Source of the DNA: Streptomyces sp. NBC_01255
GTDB taxonomy: Bacteria; Actinomycetota; Actinomycetes; Streptomycetales; Streptomycetaceae
DNA length: 64,000 nucleotides
Direction of reading: 5' to 3'
Assembly (NCBI RefSeq): GCF_036226445.1
Contig: NZ_CP108474.1
Span: 4,278,001-4,342,000, forward strand
Shown here: in pieces, positions 8,129 to 17,202 of the stretch
How positions within the stretch are numbered: position 1 is the stretch's first letter
How the letters are laid out: each line of letters opens with the position of its first letter
Made by a program: the position numbers and the translations under genes
The notes under the pieces: model-generated
What the model was told of the DNA's origin: nothing
The model's database searches: none
Seen by the model: the letters and a program-made list of their open reading frames with translations, nothing else

Positions 8129-8150
8129 ACTGCGAAGCTAGCTTCGCAGT
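8129..8150. promoter_or_regulatory. Perfect 22-bp palindrome, candidate operator
   Basis: The arm ACTGCGAAGCT (8129-8139) is followed directly by its exact reverse complement AGCTTCGCAGT (8140-8150), with no spacer. It lies in the 294-base gap between the small membrane protein gene (minus strand) and the oxidoreductase gene (plus strand). A loopless 22-bp dyad suggests a dimeric repressor site more than a terminator. The cognate regulator is not evident here. The rest of the gap (7924-8128 and 8151-8217) shows no convincing gene. Confidence 0.6.
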
Positions 8151-8217
8151 TGACTGCCTGTGGGCAGCTCGTGGTCAAAGGCCGACCCGTCCATCGGACC
8201 GCCGTAGGCTCGGGACC

Positions 8218-9120
8218 ATGAGCCTGCGTCTGAGCACCGTCATCCTGCCCATCGACCGGTGGCACGAGGGAGGCCGCGAGAAGTGGCGGCGCGCCGAGGA
8301 GCTGGGGTTCCACACGGCGTACACCTACGACCACCTCTCCTGGCGCACCTTCCGCGACGGCCCGTGGTTCGGCGCGCTGCCCACCCTCACCGCCGCGGCC
8401 ACGGCGACCGAGCGGCTCCGCCTGGGCACGCTCGTGACCTCACCCAACTTCCGCCACCCCGTGACCCTCGCCAAGGAGCTGATGTCGCTCGACGACATCT
8501 CCGGGGGCCGGATCACACTCGGCATCGGGGCCGGCGGCAACGGCTTCGACGCCACCGCCCTCGGGCAGGAGGCGTGGACGCCGAAGGAGCGGGCCGACCG
8601 GTTCGGCGAGTTCCTGCCACTGCTCGACCGTCTCCTCACCGAGGAATCGGTGACGGAGCGGGGCACCTTCTACTCGGCGGAGGAGGCCCGGAACATCCCC
8701 GGCTGCGTCCAGCGTCCGCGACTGCCGTTCGCGGTGGCGGCGACCGGGCCGCGCGGGCTGAGGCTGGCCGCCCGGTACGGGCAGGCGTGGGTGACGACCG
8801 GCGACCCGAAGATCTTCGAAAACGGCACCCCGGAGCAGTCGGTGGAGGCACTGCGCGGCCAGGTCGAGAAGCTCGGCAAGGCATGCGCCGAGACCGGCCG
8901 GAACGTGGCCGAGCTCGACAAGGTCCTGCTCACCGGCCTCACCCCGGACCGTGGTCGCCCGCTGGAGTCGCTGGACGCCTTCGTCGACTTCGCCGGCACC
9001 CACCGCGACCTCGGCTTCACCGAGATCGTGATCCACTGGCCGATCCCGGACTCCGGCTTCGCCGCCGACCAGGCCGTCTTCGAGAAGATCGCCACCGAGG
9101 CCCTCTCACAGCTGGGCTGA
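8218..9120 (+). CDS. LLM-class F420-dependent oxidoreductase
   Basis: This 300-residue protein belongs to the bacterial luciferase-like monooxygenase fold (TIM barrel), which in Streptomyces usually uses coenzyme F420 or FMN. Family traits include the N-terminal [17 protein letters not shown] strand-helix, [20 protein letters not shown] near residues 62-80, and the [12 protein letters not shown] cofactor loop near 95-106. The substrate cannot be deduced. The ATG at 8218 has no obvious Shine-Dalgarno sequence but has a TAGGCT -10-like hexamer just upstream (8205-8210), so the mRNA may be leaderless. Confidence 0.87.
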   Translation: MSLRLSTVILPIDRWHEGGREKWRRAEELGFHTAYTYDHLSWRTFRDGPWFGALPTLTAAATATERLRLGTLVTSPNFRHPVTLAKELMSLDDISGGRITLGIGAGGNGFDATALGQEAWTPKERADRFGEFLPLLDRLLTEESVTERGTFYSAEEARNIPGCVQRPRLPFAVAATGPRGLRLAARYGQAWVTTGDPKIFENGTPEQSVEALRGQVEKLGKACAETGRNVAELDKVLLTGLTPDRGRPLESLDAFVDFAGTHRDLGFTEIVIHWPIPDSGFAADQAVFEKIATEALSQLG

Positions 9121-9159
9121 GCCGCCCGCCACGGTCGTACGCCCCGCCGGGGCCTGAGG

Positions 9160-9663
9160 TCAGGGCACGCGCCGGGCGTGCCCGCGCCACAGGGCGAGCA
9201 GCACCGGTGAGCCGGTCGGCGCGGGCCGTCCGGGGCACACGTCGAAGTGGCTGACCCGGCAGGTGTCGGACGGTACGGCGGGGCCGAGGTTGACCGCCGT
9301 ACCGTCGCCCGCCACGCGCCAGCGCCGGCCCGCCGGAACCACCCGGGCCGGCAGCTCCCCCGGCTCGATCATGACCCAGCGCCCGCGCACCGTCCGGTGC
9401 CACGCGGCGCCGGCTCCGCACGCGCCGCAGGTCGCGGGCGACGAGCTCCGCGCGTCCGGCACTGCCCTCCCGGTGCGGGCCGCGTGCGTCACGGCCGCGG
9501 TCATCCCCGCCAGGACGTCGCCCACCAGCACCGGATCACGCGCCGGATGATCCGATCCGGCCCGCTCACAGCTCCCGCAGAGCGCCATCCCGAGACTCGC
9601 TATCCATATGCCGTACGGCGCACCGCAGGCCTCGCACTCGTCACACCGCCGGCCCGAGACCAT
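9160..9663 (-). CDS. Cys-rich zinc-ribbon-like protein (DUF6083-like)
   Basis: This 167-residue protein has an N-terminal treble-Cys region: CDECEACG at residues 7-14, followed by CGSCERAG near 29-36. A second CGACG cluster lies near 79-83 and ends in a W-x(8)-W pattern. It then has a WRVAGDGTAVNLG segment typical of small actinobacterial DUF6083-type proteins, then SDTCRVSHFDVCPG. At least eight Cys suggest two bound Zn ions. A nucleic-acid or protein-binding role is possible but unproven. It converges on the oxidoreductase gene and diverges from the HAD gene. Confidence 0.65.
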   Translation of the reverse strand: MVSGRRCDECEACGAPYGIWIASLGMALCGSCERAGSDHPARDPVLVGDVLAGMTAAVTHAARTGRAVPDARSSSPATCGACGAGAAWHRTVRGRWVMIEPGELPARVVPAGRRWRVAGDGTAVNLGPAVPSDTCRVSHFDVCPGRPAPTGSPVLLALWRGHARRVP

Positions 9664-9841
9664 GCCCCACCCCCTGGAGATGCCGTCAGCTCTCCTGGAA
9701 TCCTCCCCACCCTCGCCAGGAACCGAACGAGCGTTTTACGGCCAGATCAGGACGCTCCGGGACGGGTCGCGCCACCGAATTCGCCTACTCATATGTGCAC
9801 CTCCTCGCACGCCCGTGCGTCCGGTGCGGAACAATGGTGCG

Positions 9842-10723
9842 GTGACCTCTCCCCCCTCTCCGCGTTCCTCCGCTCCCGCGGCCCCGGCGACCCGGCTGAT
9901 CGCCACCGACCTCGACGGCACGCTCCTGCGCGACGACAAGTCCGTCTCCGAGCGCACGATCGCCGCCCTCGCCTCGGCGGAGCGGGCCGGTATCGAGGTC
10001 TTCTTCGTCACCGGCCGGCCGGCCCGCTGGATGGACGTCGTCAGCGACCACGTCCACGGCCACGGCCTGGCCATCTGCGCCAACGGTGCCGCCGTCGTCG
10101 ACCTCCACTCGGGAGGCACGTTCCTGGAGGTCCGCCCGCTGGAGCGGCCGGTCGCCCTCGACGTCGTACGGGCGCTGCGCGCCGCCGCGCCCGGGACCTC
10201 CTTCGCGGTCGAGCTCACCACCGGCATCCACTACGAGCCGGACTACCCGCCGTTCTTCCTCGACCCCGGCGCCACCGTCGCCACCGCCGAGAAGCTCCTC
10301 TTCGAGGAGGCTCCGGGCGCCGCCGCCCCGGTGCTCAAGCTGCTCGCCCAGCACCCCGAGCTCGACCCCGACGCGTTCCTGGCCCTGGCCAGGGAGGCCG
10401 CCGGCGAACTGGCCTCCTTCACCCGGTCCAGCCCCACGGCTCTCCTGGAGGTCAGCGCCCTCGACGTCTCCAAGGCCTCCACCCTGGCCCGGTGCTGCGC
10501 CGAGCGCGGCATCTCGGCCGAGGAGGTCGCCGCCTTCGGCGACATGCCCAACGACATCGAGATGCTCAACTGGGCCGGCCGCTCGTACGCGATGGGCAAC
10601 GCCCACCCCGACGTGATCGCCGCCGCCTCCGGCCGTACGGTCGGGAACAACGAGGACGGGGTGGCCGTCGTCATCGAGCGGCTCGTGGCGGAGGCGCTGG
10701 ACGCGCGGCGGGACACCCCGTAG
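9842..10723 (+). CDS. Cof-type HAD-IIB family phosphatase
   Basis: This 293-residue cytosolic phosphatase starts at the GTG at 9842. HAD motif I is ATDLDGTLL near residues 20-28, motif II FFVTGRP near 54-60, and motif IV GDMPNDIEML near 236-245. The C2 cap inserted between motifs II and III is the Cof/YidA type. Family members dephosphorylate sugar phosphates, nucleotides or vitamin intermediates with broad specificity. The N-terminal tail is Pro/Ser-rich. The gene ends 13 bases from the convergent sensor kinase gene. Confidence 0.85.
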   Translation: MTSPPSPRSSAPAAPATRLIATDLDGTLLRDDKSVSERTIAALASAERAGIEVFFVTGRPARWMDVVSDHVHGHGLAICANGAAVVDLHSGGTFLEVRPLERPVALDVVRALRAAAPGTSFAVELTTGIHYEPDYPPFFLDPGATVATAEKLLFEEAPGAAAPVLKLLAQHPELDPDAFLALAREAAGELASFTRSSPTALLEVSALDVSKASTLARCCAERGISAEEVAAFGDMPNDIEMLNWAGRSYAMGNAHPDVIAAASGRTVGNNEDGVAVVIERLVAEALDARRDTP

Positions 10724-10736
10724 CCACACCCCGTCG

Positions 10737-12449
10737 TCAGAGCGGGGCTTCCCACACCACCGTCGTGCCGCCGCCGTCCTCCCCGAGGCCCGGCCCGCAC
10801 CAGCTCGCGCCGCCCAGCGACTCGGCCCGCCGCGCCAGGTTGCGCAGACCGCTGCGCCGCCCGCCCTTCGGGATGCCGACGCCGTCGTCCGCGACCGAGA
10901 GCCGCACCCCGGCCGAACCGTCGGGCAGCGTGACCGTGGCGTCGACGACCACCTCGATGCGGCTCGCCTCCGCATGCCGGAAGGCGTTCGAGAGGGCCTC
11001 GCGCAGGGCGGCGATGAGGTTCTTGCCGGTGAGATCGCCGACCGCCGAGTCGATCACGCCGAGGAAGCGGTGCGCCGGCTTGAAGCCGAGCGGCACGGCC
11101 GCCATGTTGATCTCCCGCAGGACACGGGTGCGCAGCCCCGACGGGGCCTCGGCAGGACCCTGCTGAAGCGCGAAGATCGCCGTACGGATCTCCTGGATGG
11201 TCACGTCCAGCTCGTCCACGGCCTTGCCGACGCCCTCGCGTACGGCCGGCACGATCGACTTCCGCTGGGCGCTCTCCAGCATCATGCCGGTGGCGAAGAG
11301 TCGCTGGATGACCAGGTCGTGCAGGTCACGGGCGATCCGGTCACGGTCCTCGAACACGGCGAGACGCTCCCGGTCCCGCTGTGCGTCCGCCATCATCAGC
11401 GCGAGCGCCGCCTGTGAGGCGAACTGCGTGGCGAGCGTCCGCTCCGTCTCCGTGAACGGCCGCCCGCCCCGCACCCGGGGCGTGGCGAGCGCGCCGAGGA
11501 CCCGGCCGCCGCTCTGCAGCGGCAGCATCATGCTCGGGCCGTACGCGGACGTCAGCCGGCTGATCATGCGCGGGTCCGTCGAGGCGTCCGCCACGAAGAC
11601 CGCCTCGCCCTCCAGGAGCTGTTCGACCACGGCGCTCTCGGGCGGGATCACGACGCCCAGCGACTTGGTGGCGCGGGGCGAGGAGACGGCGACGATCTCC
11701 AGGCCCCCCTCCTCGGCGGGCAGCAGCACGATGCCGGCGTCCGCGTCTGCGAGTCGGCGCGCCTGTTCGGCGACGACCGCGAGCGCGTCGTCGGCGTCGC
11801 CGCCGGAGAGCAGGGCCGTGGTGACGGCGACCGAGCCGTCGATCCACCGTTCGCGCTGCCGGGCGGCCTCGTAGAGGCGGGCGTTGCCGATGGCGATGCC
11901 CGCCTCCGTGGCGAGCACCCTGACCATGTGGACGTCGTAGTCGTTGAACTCGCCGCCGCCGTGCTTCTCGGCGAGATAGAGGTTGCCGAAGATCTCGCCC
12001 TGGACCCGGATGGGGACGCCGAGGAAGCTCCGCATCGGCGGATGCCCCGGCGGGAAGCCGGCCGCGCGCGGATCGGTGGACAGGTCGGCGAGGCGGATGG
12101 TCTGCGGGTCGCGGATCAGCGCGCCGAGCAGCCCGGCGTGGCCGTCGGGGAGATGCCCGATCCCGCGGGCCACGTCCTCGCCGACGCCGAAGGTGACGAA
12201 GTCGGACAGTCCCTTGCCCTCTTCGTCGACGACCCCGATCGCGGCGTAGCGGGCGTCGGCGAGTTCGGCGGCGGTCTCGCAGATCCGGTCGAGGGTGGAG
12301 TGGAGTTCGAGCCCCGTACCGACCGACCGCATGGCCTCCAGGAGCTGCGGTACGCGGGCGGTGAGCTCCGTGGACAGCCCCTGGAGGCTGCGCGTGGCCC
12401 GAGTGGCGGCTTCCAGGGGGTCCGAGGCGTCGGACGCGGCGGCGGTCAT
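10737..12449 (-). CDS. GAF-domain sensor histidine kinase (DevS/DosS-like)
   Basis: This 570-residue soluble sensor kinase has two tandem GAF domains (about residues 45-195 and 215-350), a HisKA_3 dimerisation domain with phospho-acceptor His near 379 (RIARDLHDLVIQRLF), and a HATPase_c domain (ALSNAFRHAEA, DDGVGI, GLRNLARRAES) to the end. The layout matches mycobacterial DevS/DosT, where GAF-A binds heme and senses O2, NO or CO. The GFPPGHPPMRSFLGVPIRV segment at the equivalent place keeps a His in the HPPM motif, but heme ligation is not proven. No response regulator is adjacent. It lies downstream of the cydABCD operon on the same strand with a 94-base gap, consistent with a respiratory role. 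Confidence 0.9.
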   Translation of the reverse strand: MTAAASDASDPLEAATRATRSLQGLSTELTARVPQLLEAMRSVGTGLELHSTLDRICETAAELADARYAAIGVVDEEGKGLSDFVTFGVGEDVARGIGHLPDGHAGLLGALIRDPQTIRLADLSTDPRAAGFPPGHPPMRSFLGVPIRVQGEIFGNLYLAEKHGGGEFNDYDVHMVRVLATEAGIAIGNARLYEAARQRERWIDGSVAVTTALLSGGDADDALAVVAEQARRLADADAGIVLLPAEEGGLEIVAVSSPRATKSLGVVIPPESAVVEQLLEGEAVFVADASTDPRMISRLTSAYGPSMMLPLQSGGRVLGALATPRVRGGRPFTETERTLATQFASQAALALMMADAQRDRERLAVFEDRDRIARDLHDLVIQRLFATGMMLESAQRKSIVPAVREGVGKAVDELDVTIQEIRTAIFALQQGPAEAPSGLRTRVLREINMAAVPLGFKPAHRFLGVIDSAVGDLTGKNLIAALREALSNAFRHAEASRIEVVVDATVTLPDGSAGVRLSVADDGVGIPKGGRRSGLRNLARRAESLGGASWCGPGLGEDGGGTTVVWEAPL

Positions 12450-12543
12450 GAGCCTGAGCCTAGTTAGTCCTATTTGGCGAGAAAAGTCGGCCGATGGCCT
12501 ACCGTCCCGCTCATGCCCCCGACATGGCCCCGCTCATGCCCCG

Positions 12544-15500
12544 TCATGCCCCTGACGCGGCCCGGCTCGGCCCGGCGCCGACGACGAGCAGATCGGTCTC
12601 CCGCTCCTGCTCCAGCATCCGACGCAGCGGGCCCTCCGCCTCCGCCAACTCGGCGTACGGGCCACGCTGCACGGTCCGGCCCTCGGCCAGGACCACCACC
12701 TCGTCGACGGCGTCGAGCCCGTGCAGCCGGTGGGTGATGAGGACGGTGGTGCGGCCCTCCGTGGCCCGGAGCAGGTCGTCGGTGAGCGCGTCGGCCGTGG
12801 CCAGGTCGAGGTGCTCGGCCGGCTCGTCGAGCACGAGGACGGGGAAGTCGGCCAGCAGGGCGCGTGCGAGCGCGAGGCGCTGCCGCTGGCCGCCGGAGAG
12901 CCGCGAGCCGTGCTCGCCCACGAGGGTGTCGAGCCCGGCCGGGAGGCCGTTCACCCAGTCGAGCAGCCGGGCCCGGCGCAGCGCGTCGCGCAGTTCCTCG
13001 TCGCTCGCCCCGACCTTCGCGAGCCTCAGGTTCTCCCGGACGGAGCTGTCGAAGATGTGGGCGTCCTGGGCACAGAGTCCGACGAACCGCCGGACCGCGT
13101 CGCCGTCGAGCTCCCAGGCGGGCACGCCGCCGATCCGGTACATGCCGTTCTCCACGTCCAGGAACCGCAGCAGCACCTGGGCGAGCGTGGTCTTCCCGGA
13201 GCCGGAGGCACCGACGACGGCGACCCGGCGACCGGCCTCCAGGGTGAGCCCGAAGTCGGCGAGCGCCGCGCGGTCCTGCCCGGCGTGCCGGGCGGAGAGC
13301 CCCGTCAGCTCCAGTGGGAACGGGTTCGCCGGGGGAGTCTCGGGCCTGGCGGGCTCGTGTACGGGGACGGGGGCGTCGAGCACCTCGAAGACGCGCTCGG
13401 CGCTGTGCCGGACGCGCTGCCGGTACTGGACGGCGAGCGGCAGGCCGGTGACGGCCTCGAAGGCGGCGAGCGGTGTCAGGACGACCACGGCGAGGGCCAC
13501 TCCGTCGAGCCGCCCGTCCCGTACGGCCTGGACGCCGACGAGTGCGGCGGCCGCGACCGTCAGTCCGCAGACCACCGCGGAGAGACCGGCGCCGAGCGCG
13601 GTGGCCGCGGCCTGCCGGGAGGCGATGGAGGTGAGGTGCCGGTCGGCGGTCCGGGTCCGCTCGACCCGGCCGGGCAGCGCGCCCGCGACCGTCAGTTCGG
13701 CGCAGCCGCGGAGCAGGTCGGCGACGGCGGTCGCGAGGGCGCCGCGTGCGGGGGCGAGCCGGCGCTCGGCCCGGCGGGCGAAGGCCCCGCCGACCGCCGG
13801 GACGGCGACACCCGCGACCAGCAGACCCGCGGCGAGGACGGCCCCGGCCTCGGGCAGCAGCCAGGCGGTGAACCCGGCGGAGGCGACGCCCACGACGAGG
13901 GCGGCGCCCACCGGGAGCAGCCAGCGAAGCCAGTAGTCCTGGAGCGCGTCGACGTCCTGGACGAGCCGGGAGAGGAGGTCTCCGCGGCGGGTGCGACGCA
14001 GCCCGGCCGGGGCGATCCGCTCCAGGCGGCGGTAGACGGAGACCCGGAGCTCGGCGAGCATCCGGAGCACGGCGTCGTGCGAGACGAGCCGCTCGGCGTA
14101 CCGGAAGACGGCCCGGCCGATGCCGAAGGCGCGCGTGGCGGTGACGGCCATCATCAGATAGAGCACGGGCGGCTGTTCGGAGGCCCGGGAGATGAGCCAG
14201 CCGGACACGGCCATGAGTCCGACGGCGGAACCGAGGGCCAGGCTCCCGAGCAGGAGGGCAAGCGCCATGCGTCCCTTGAGCTCACCGGCCATGTCCCGGA
14301 CCCGCCCGAGCAGCGACCGCCCGGAGCCCGTTCCGGCTCCCTCGTCGGCCACGCCGACCGCTCCGGCGTCCGGTCCGCCGCTCACGGCCCCCTCCCCACC
14401 GGACCGATCCGCCGAGTCCGATCCCGCCGCTTCCACCTGGCCGCGCGCGCCGACCGGACCCGCCACGCCGACCGACTCCGACTCGGCCGAACCCGCTTCC
14501 CGGGCCGCCGTCGGAATCAGGCTCACCACCCGGTCCGCGACCGCGAGCAGCGCCGGACGGTGGACCACCAGCAGAACCGTCCGGCCGGCCGCGAGACGCC
14601 GGACCGCCTCGACGACGCCCGCCTCCGTCTCGCCGTCCAGCGCGGCCGTCGGCTCGTCGAGCAGCAGCAGCGGCCGGTCCGCCAGGAACGCCCGGGCGAG
14701 CGCCAGGCGTTGCCGCTGGCCCGCCGACAGCCCGGCACCGTCCTCGCCGAGCGGGGTGTCGAGCCCCTCGGGAAGCCCCGCGACGAACCCGTCCGCCCCG
14801 GCATCCCGCAGGGCTTCCCGTACCGCCTCGTCGGAGGCGTCCGGGCGGGCCAGACGTACGTTCTCGGCGATCGTCCCCGCGAAGAGGTACGGGCGCTGCG
14901 GCACCCAGGCGATCCGCGACCGCCAGCCCTCCAGGTCCAGCGTCGCGAGGTCCTCGCCGCCGACCCGGACGGAACCGCCCTCCTCCGGTGCCACGAAGCC
15001 GAGCACCACGTCGAGGAGCGTCGACTTTCCGACGCCGCTCGGACCGACCAGGGCCACCGTCTCGCCGGGCTCGACCGTCAGCGTCGCCGCGTCGAGGGCC
15101 GGTTCGGCGCGCCCCGCGTGCCGCACGGTCACCCGGTCGAGCTCCAGCCGCACGGAGCCCGGAACCGCCCCCGTACCGCCCTCGCGTACGGGCTGCTCCA
15201 GGACCTCGAAGATCTCCTCCGCCGCCGCGAGTCCCTCGGCCGCCGCGTGGTACTGCGCGCCCACCTGCCGCAACGGGAGGTAGGCCTCGGGCGCCAGGAT
15301 CAGGATGACGAGCCCGGTGTACAGATCGAGCTCACCGTGGACGAGCCGCATGCCGATGGTCACGGCGACGAGCGCGACCGACAAGGTCGCGAGGAGCTCC
15401 AGGGCGAAGGAGGAGATGAAGGCGATCCGCAGAGTGCGCATCGTCGCCTGCCGGTACTCCGAGGTGATCGCGCGGATCGACTCGGCCTGGGCCTTCGCCC

Positions 15501-16152
15501 GGCCGAAGATCTTGAGGGTGGGCAGCCCCGCCACGACGTCCAGGAAGTGGCCGGAGAGCCGGGAGAGCAGCTTCCACTGCCGGTCCATCCGCGCCTGCGT
15601 GTACCAGCCGATGAGGATCATGAAGAGCGGAATCAGCGGCAGAGTGACGACGATGATCGCCGCCGAGACCCAGTCCTCGGTGACGATCCGGGCGAGGACC
15701 GCCACCGGTACGACCACCGCGAGGCCGAGCTGCGGGAGGTAGCGGGCGAAGTAGTCGTCGAGCGCGTCGACGCCCCGCGTCGCCAGCGCGATCAGCGAAC
15801 CCGCCTTCTGGCCGCTCAGCCACCCGGGTCCGAGCGCGGCCGCCCGGGCGAGGAGCCGGCCGCGGAGCTCGGACTTGACCGCCGCACTCGCCCGGTGGGC
15901 GGCGAGCTCGGTCAGCCAGGAGACGACCCCCCGCGCCACCGCGACTCCCGCGAGCAGCAGCAGAGAGGTGGTCAGATCGGAAACCGCCAGGCCCTTCTGG
16001 AAGGCCCCCACCACGATCTCGGCGATGAGCATCGCCTGGGCGATGACCAGCGCCGCCCCGGCCAGACCGAGCACGACCACCGCCGCAAGGAAGAAGCGGG
16101 TGGCCCGGGCGTACCGGAGCAGACGCGGATCGATCGGTTTCACGTGAAACAT
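12544..16152 (-). CDS. cydCD: CydCD fusion ABC exporter for cytochrome bd assembly
   Basis: This single 1202-residue polypeptide contains both halves of the thiol-reductant ABC exporter (CydD then CydC). Each half has a six-helix membrane domain and a nucleotide-binding domain. The first NBD has Walker A GPSGVGKST near 373, LSAGQRQR and LLLDEPT; the second has Walker A GASGSGKTT near 985, LSGGQRQR and LVLDEPA. A Ser/Gly/Glu-rich linker of about 60 residues joins the halves. CydDC exports glutathione or cysteine-type reductants needed to mature cytochrome bd; in actinobacteria the cargo is less certain. The ATG at 16152 lies 6 bases after cydB. The first codons (MFHVKP) are a perfect parS site, so ParB would bind on the start codon. 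Confidence 0.93.
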   Translation of the reverse strand: MFHVKPIDPRLLRYARATRFFLAAVVVLGLAGAALVIAQAMLIAEIVVGAFQKGLAVSDLTTSLLLLAGVAVARGVVSWLTELAAHRASAAVKSELRGRLLARAAALGPGWLSGQKAGSLIALATRGVDALDDYFARYLPQLGLAVVVPVAVLARIVTEDWVSAAIIVVTLPLIPLFMILIGWYTQARMDRQWKLLSRLSGHFLDVVAGLPTLKIFGRAKAQAESIRAITSEYRQATMRTLRIAFISSFALELLATLSVALVAVTIGMRLVHGELDLYTGLVILILAPEAYLPLRQVGAQYHAAAEGLAAAEEIFEVLEQPVREGGTGAVPGSVRLELDRVTVRHAGRAEPALDAATLTVEPGETVALVGPSGVGKSTLLDVVLGFVAPEEGGSVRVGGEDLATLDLEGWRSRIAWVPQRPYLFAGTIAENVRLARPDASDEAVREALRDAGADGFVAGLPEGLDTPLGEDGAGLSAGQRQRLALARAFLADRPLLLLDEPTAALDGETEAGVVEAVRRLAAGRTVLLVVHRPALLAVADRVVSLIPTAAREAGSAESESVGVAGPVGARGQVEAAGSDSADRSGGEGAVSGGPDAGAVGVADEGAGTGSGRSLLGRVRDMAGELKGRMALALLLGSLALGSAVGLMAVSGWLISRASEQPPVLYLMMAVTATRAFGIGRAVFRYAERLVSHDAVLRMLAELRVSVYRRLERIAPAGLRRTRRGDLLSRLVQDVDALQDYWLRWLLPVGAALVVGVASAGFTAWLLPEAGAVLAAGLLVAGVAVPAVGGAFARRAERRLAPARGALATAVADLLRGCAELTVAGALPGRVERTRTADRHLTSIASRQAAATALGAGLSAVVCGLTVAAAALVGVQAVRDGRLDGVALAVVVLTPLAAFEAVTGLPLAVQYRQRVRHSAERVFEVLDAPVPVHEPARPETPPANPFPLELTGLSARHAGQDRAALADFGLTLEAGRRVAVVGASGSGKTTLAQVLLRFLDVENGMYRIGGVPAWELDGDAVRRFVGLCAQDAHIFDSSVRENLRLAKVGASDEELRDALRRARLLDWVNGLPAGLDTLVGEHGSRLSGGQRQRLALARALLADFPVLVLDEPAEHLDLATADALTDDLLRATEGRTTVLITHRLHGLDAVDEVVVLAEGRTVQRGPYAELAEAEGPLRRMLEQERETDLLVVGAGPSRAASGA
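16137..16150. promoter_or_regulatory. parS: parS site on the cydCD start codon
   Basis: Perfect GTTTCACGTGAAAC palindrome, the Streptomyces ParB-binding site. On the minus strand it overlaps the ATG of cydCD and encodes residues 1-6, MFHVKP. Confidence 0.93.
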
Positions 16153-16158
16153 GCCCCT

Positions 16159-17184
16159 CTAGTGAGCTCGTGCGTCGGTCGGCTGGTGAGCGTCGGCGAT
16201 GTGCTGCGTACCGATGCGCTTACGGAACACCCAGTAGGTCCAGCTCTGGTAGAGCAGCACCAACGGGGTCGCGATCGCCGCGCACCAGGTCATGATCTTG
16301 AGCGTGTACGGGCTCGACGACGCGTTCGTCACGGTAAGACTCCACTCGGGGTTGAGCGAAGACGGCATGACGTTCGGGAACAGCGCGAGGAAGAGCATCG
16401 CCACCGCGGCGGCGATCGTCACACCCGAGAGCGCGAACGACCAGCCCTCGCGCCCCACCTTGATGGCACCGATGGCGCCGACCAGGGCCACCACGGCGAT
16501 CAGCATCGCCGCGAGGCTCCAGCTGTCCCCCGTGTCGACCTGGGTCCAGATCAGGAAGACGAGCGCGAGCACGGCCGCGACCAGGCCCAGCTTGAGTGCG
16601 AGCGCCCGGGCGCGCACCCGGATGTCACCGATCGTCTTGAGCGAGGCGAAGACCGCGCCGTGGAAGGTGAAGAGGGTGAGCGTGACCAGACCGCCGAGGA
16701 GCGCGTACGGGTTGAGGAGGTCCCAGAAGGTGCCGACGAACTCCATCTCCGCGTCGATCTTCACGCCCCGGACGATGTTGCCGAATGCCACGCCCCAGAG
16801 GAACGCCGGGATCAGGGAGGTCCAGAAGATGGCCTGCTCCCAGTTGCGCTGCCAGTTCTCCTCGGGCCGCTTCGCCCGGTACTCGAAGGCGACGCCCCGG
16901 ACGATCAGACAGACCAGGATGATCAGCAGCGGCAGGTAGAAGCCGGAGAAGAGCGTCGCGTACCACTCGGGGAAGGCGGCGAAGGTCGCGCCGCCTGCGG
17001 TGAGCAGCCATACCTCGTTGCCGTCCCAGACGGGACCGATCGTGTTGATGAGGACCCGCTTCTCGGCCCGGTCGCGGGCGAGCAGCTTGGTCAGGACGCC
17101 GATCCCGAAGTCGAAGCCTTCGAGAAAGAAGTAGCCGATCCAGAGGACGGCGATGAGTACGAACCAGACGTCGTGGAGTTCCAT
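16159..17184 (-). CDS. cydB: Cytochrome bd oxidase subunit II
   Basis: This 341-residue integral membrane protein, with 8-9 predicted helices, is subunit II of the cytochrome bd quinol oxidase. Typical features are the N-terminal MELHDVWFVLIAVLWIGYFFLEGFDFG helix split around residue 20, the GPVWDGNEVWLL motif near 50-61, and GVAFEYRAKR near 96-105. It partners CydA to reduce O2 to water at high affinity. It lies 18 bases after cydA and 6 before cydCD, so it is in the same operon and presumably under the Rex operator upstream of cydA. The C-terminus ends in a short His/Asp-containing tail with no known role. Confidence 0.96.
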   Translation of the reverse strand: MELHDVWFVLIAVLWIGYFFLEGFDFGIGVLTKLLARDRAEKRVLINTIGPVWDGNEVWLLTAGGATFAAFPEWYATLFSGFYLPLLIILVCLIVRGVAFEYRAKRPEENWQRNWEQAIFWTSLIPAFLWGVAFGNIVRGVKIDAEMEFVGTFWDLLNPYALLGGLVTLTLFTFHGAVFASLKTIGDIRVRARALALKLGLVAAVLALVFLIWTQVDTGDSWSLAAMLIAVVALVGAIGAIKVGREGWSFALSGVTIAAAVAMLFLALFPNVMPSSLNPEWSLTVTNASSSPYTLKIMTWCAAIATPLVLLYQSWTYWVFRKRIGTQHIADAHQPTDARAH

Positions 17185-17202
17185 GCCTCGTTCTCCTGAG
17201 CC

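Noticed and set aside
4977..8217. Attachment sites or an integrase marking the hsd cassette as a mobile element
   Set aside because: No integrase, transposase, tRNA gene or clear flanking direct repeats were found around the cassette.
12721..17199. Long plus-strand open frame antisense to cydCD and cydB
   Set aside because: The composition is that of antisense sequence, and cydCD/cydB have complete motifs on the other strand.
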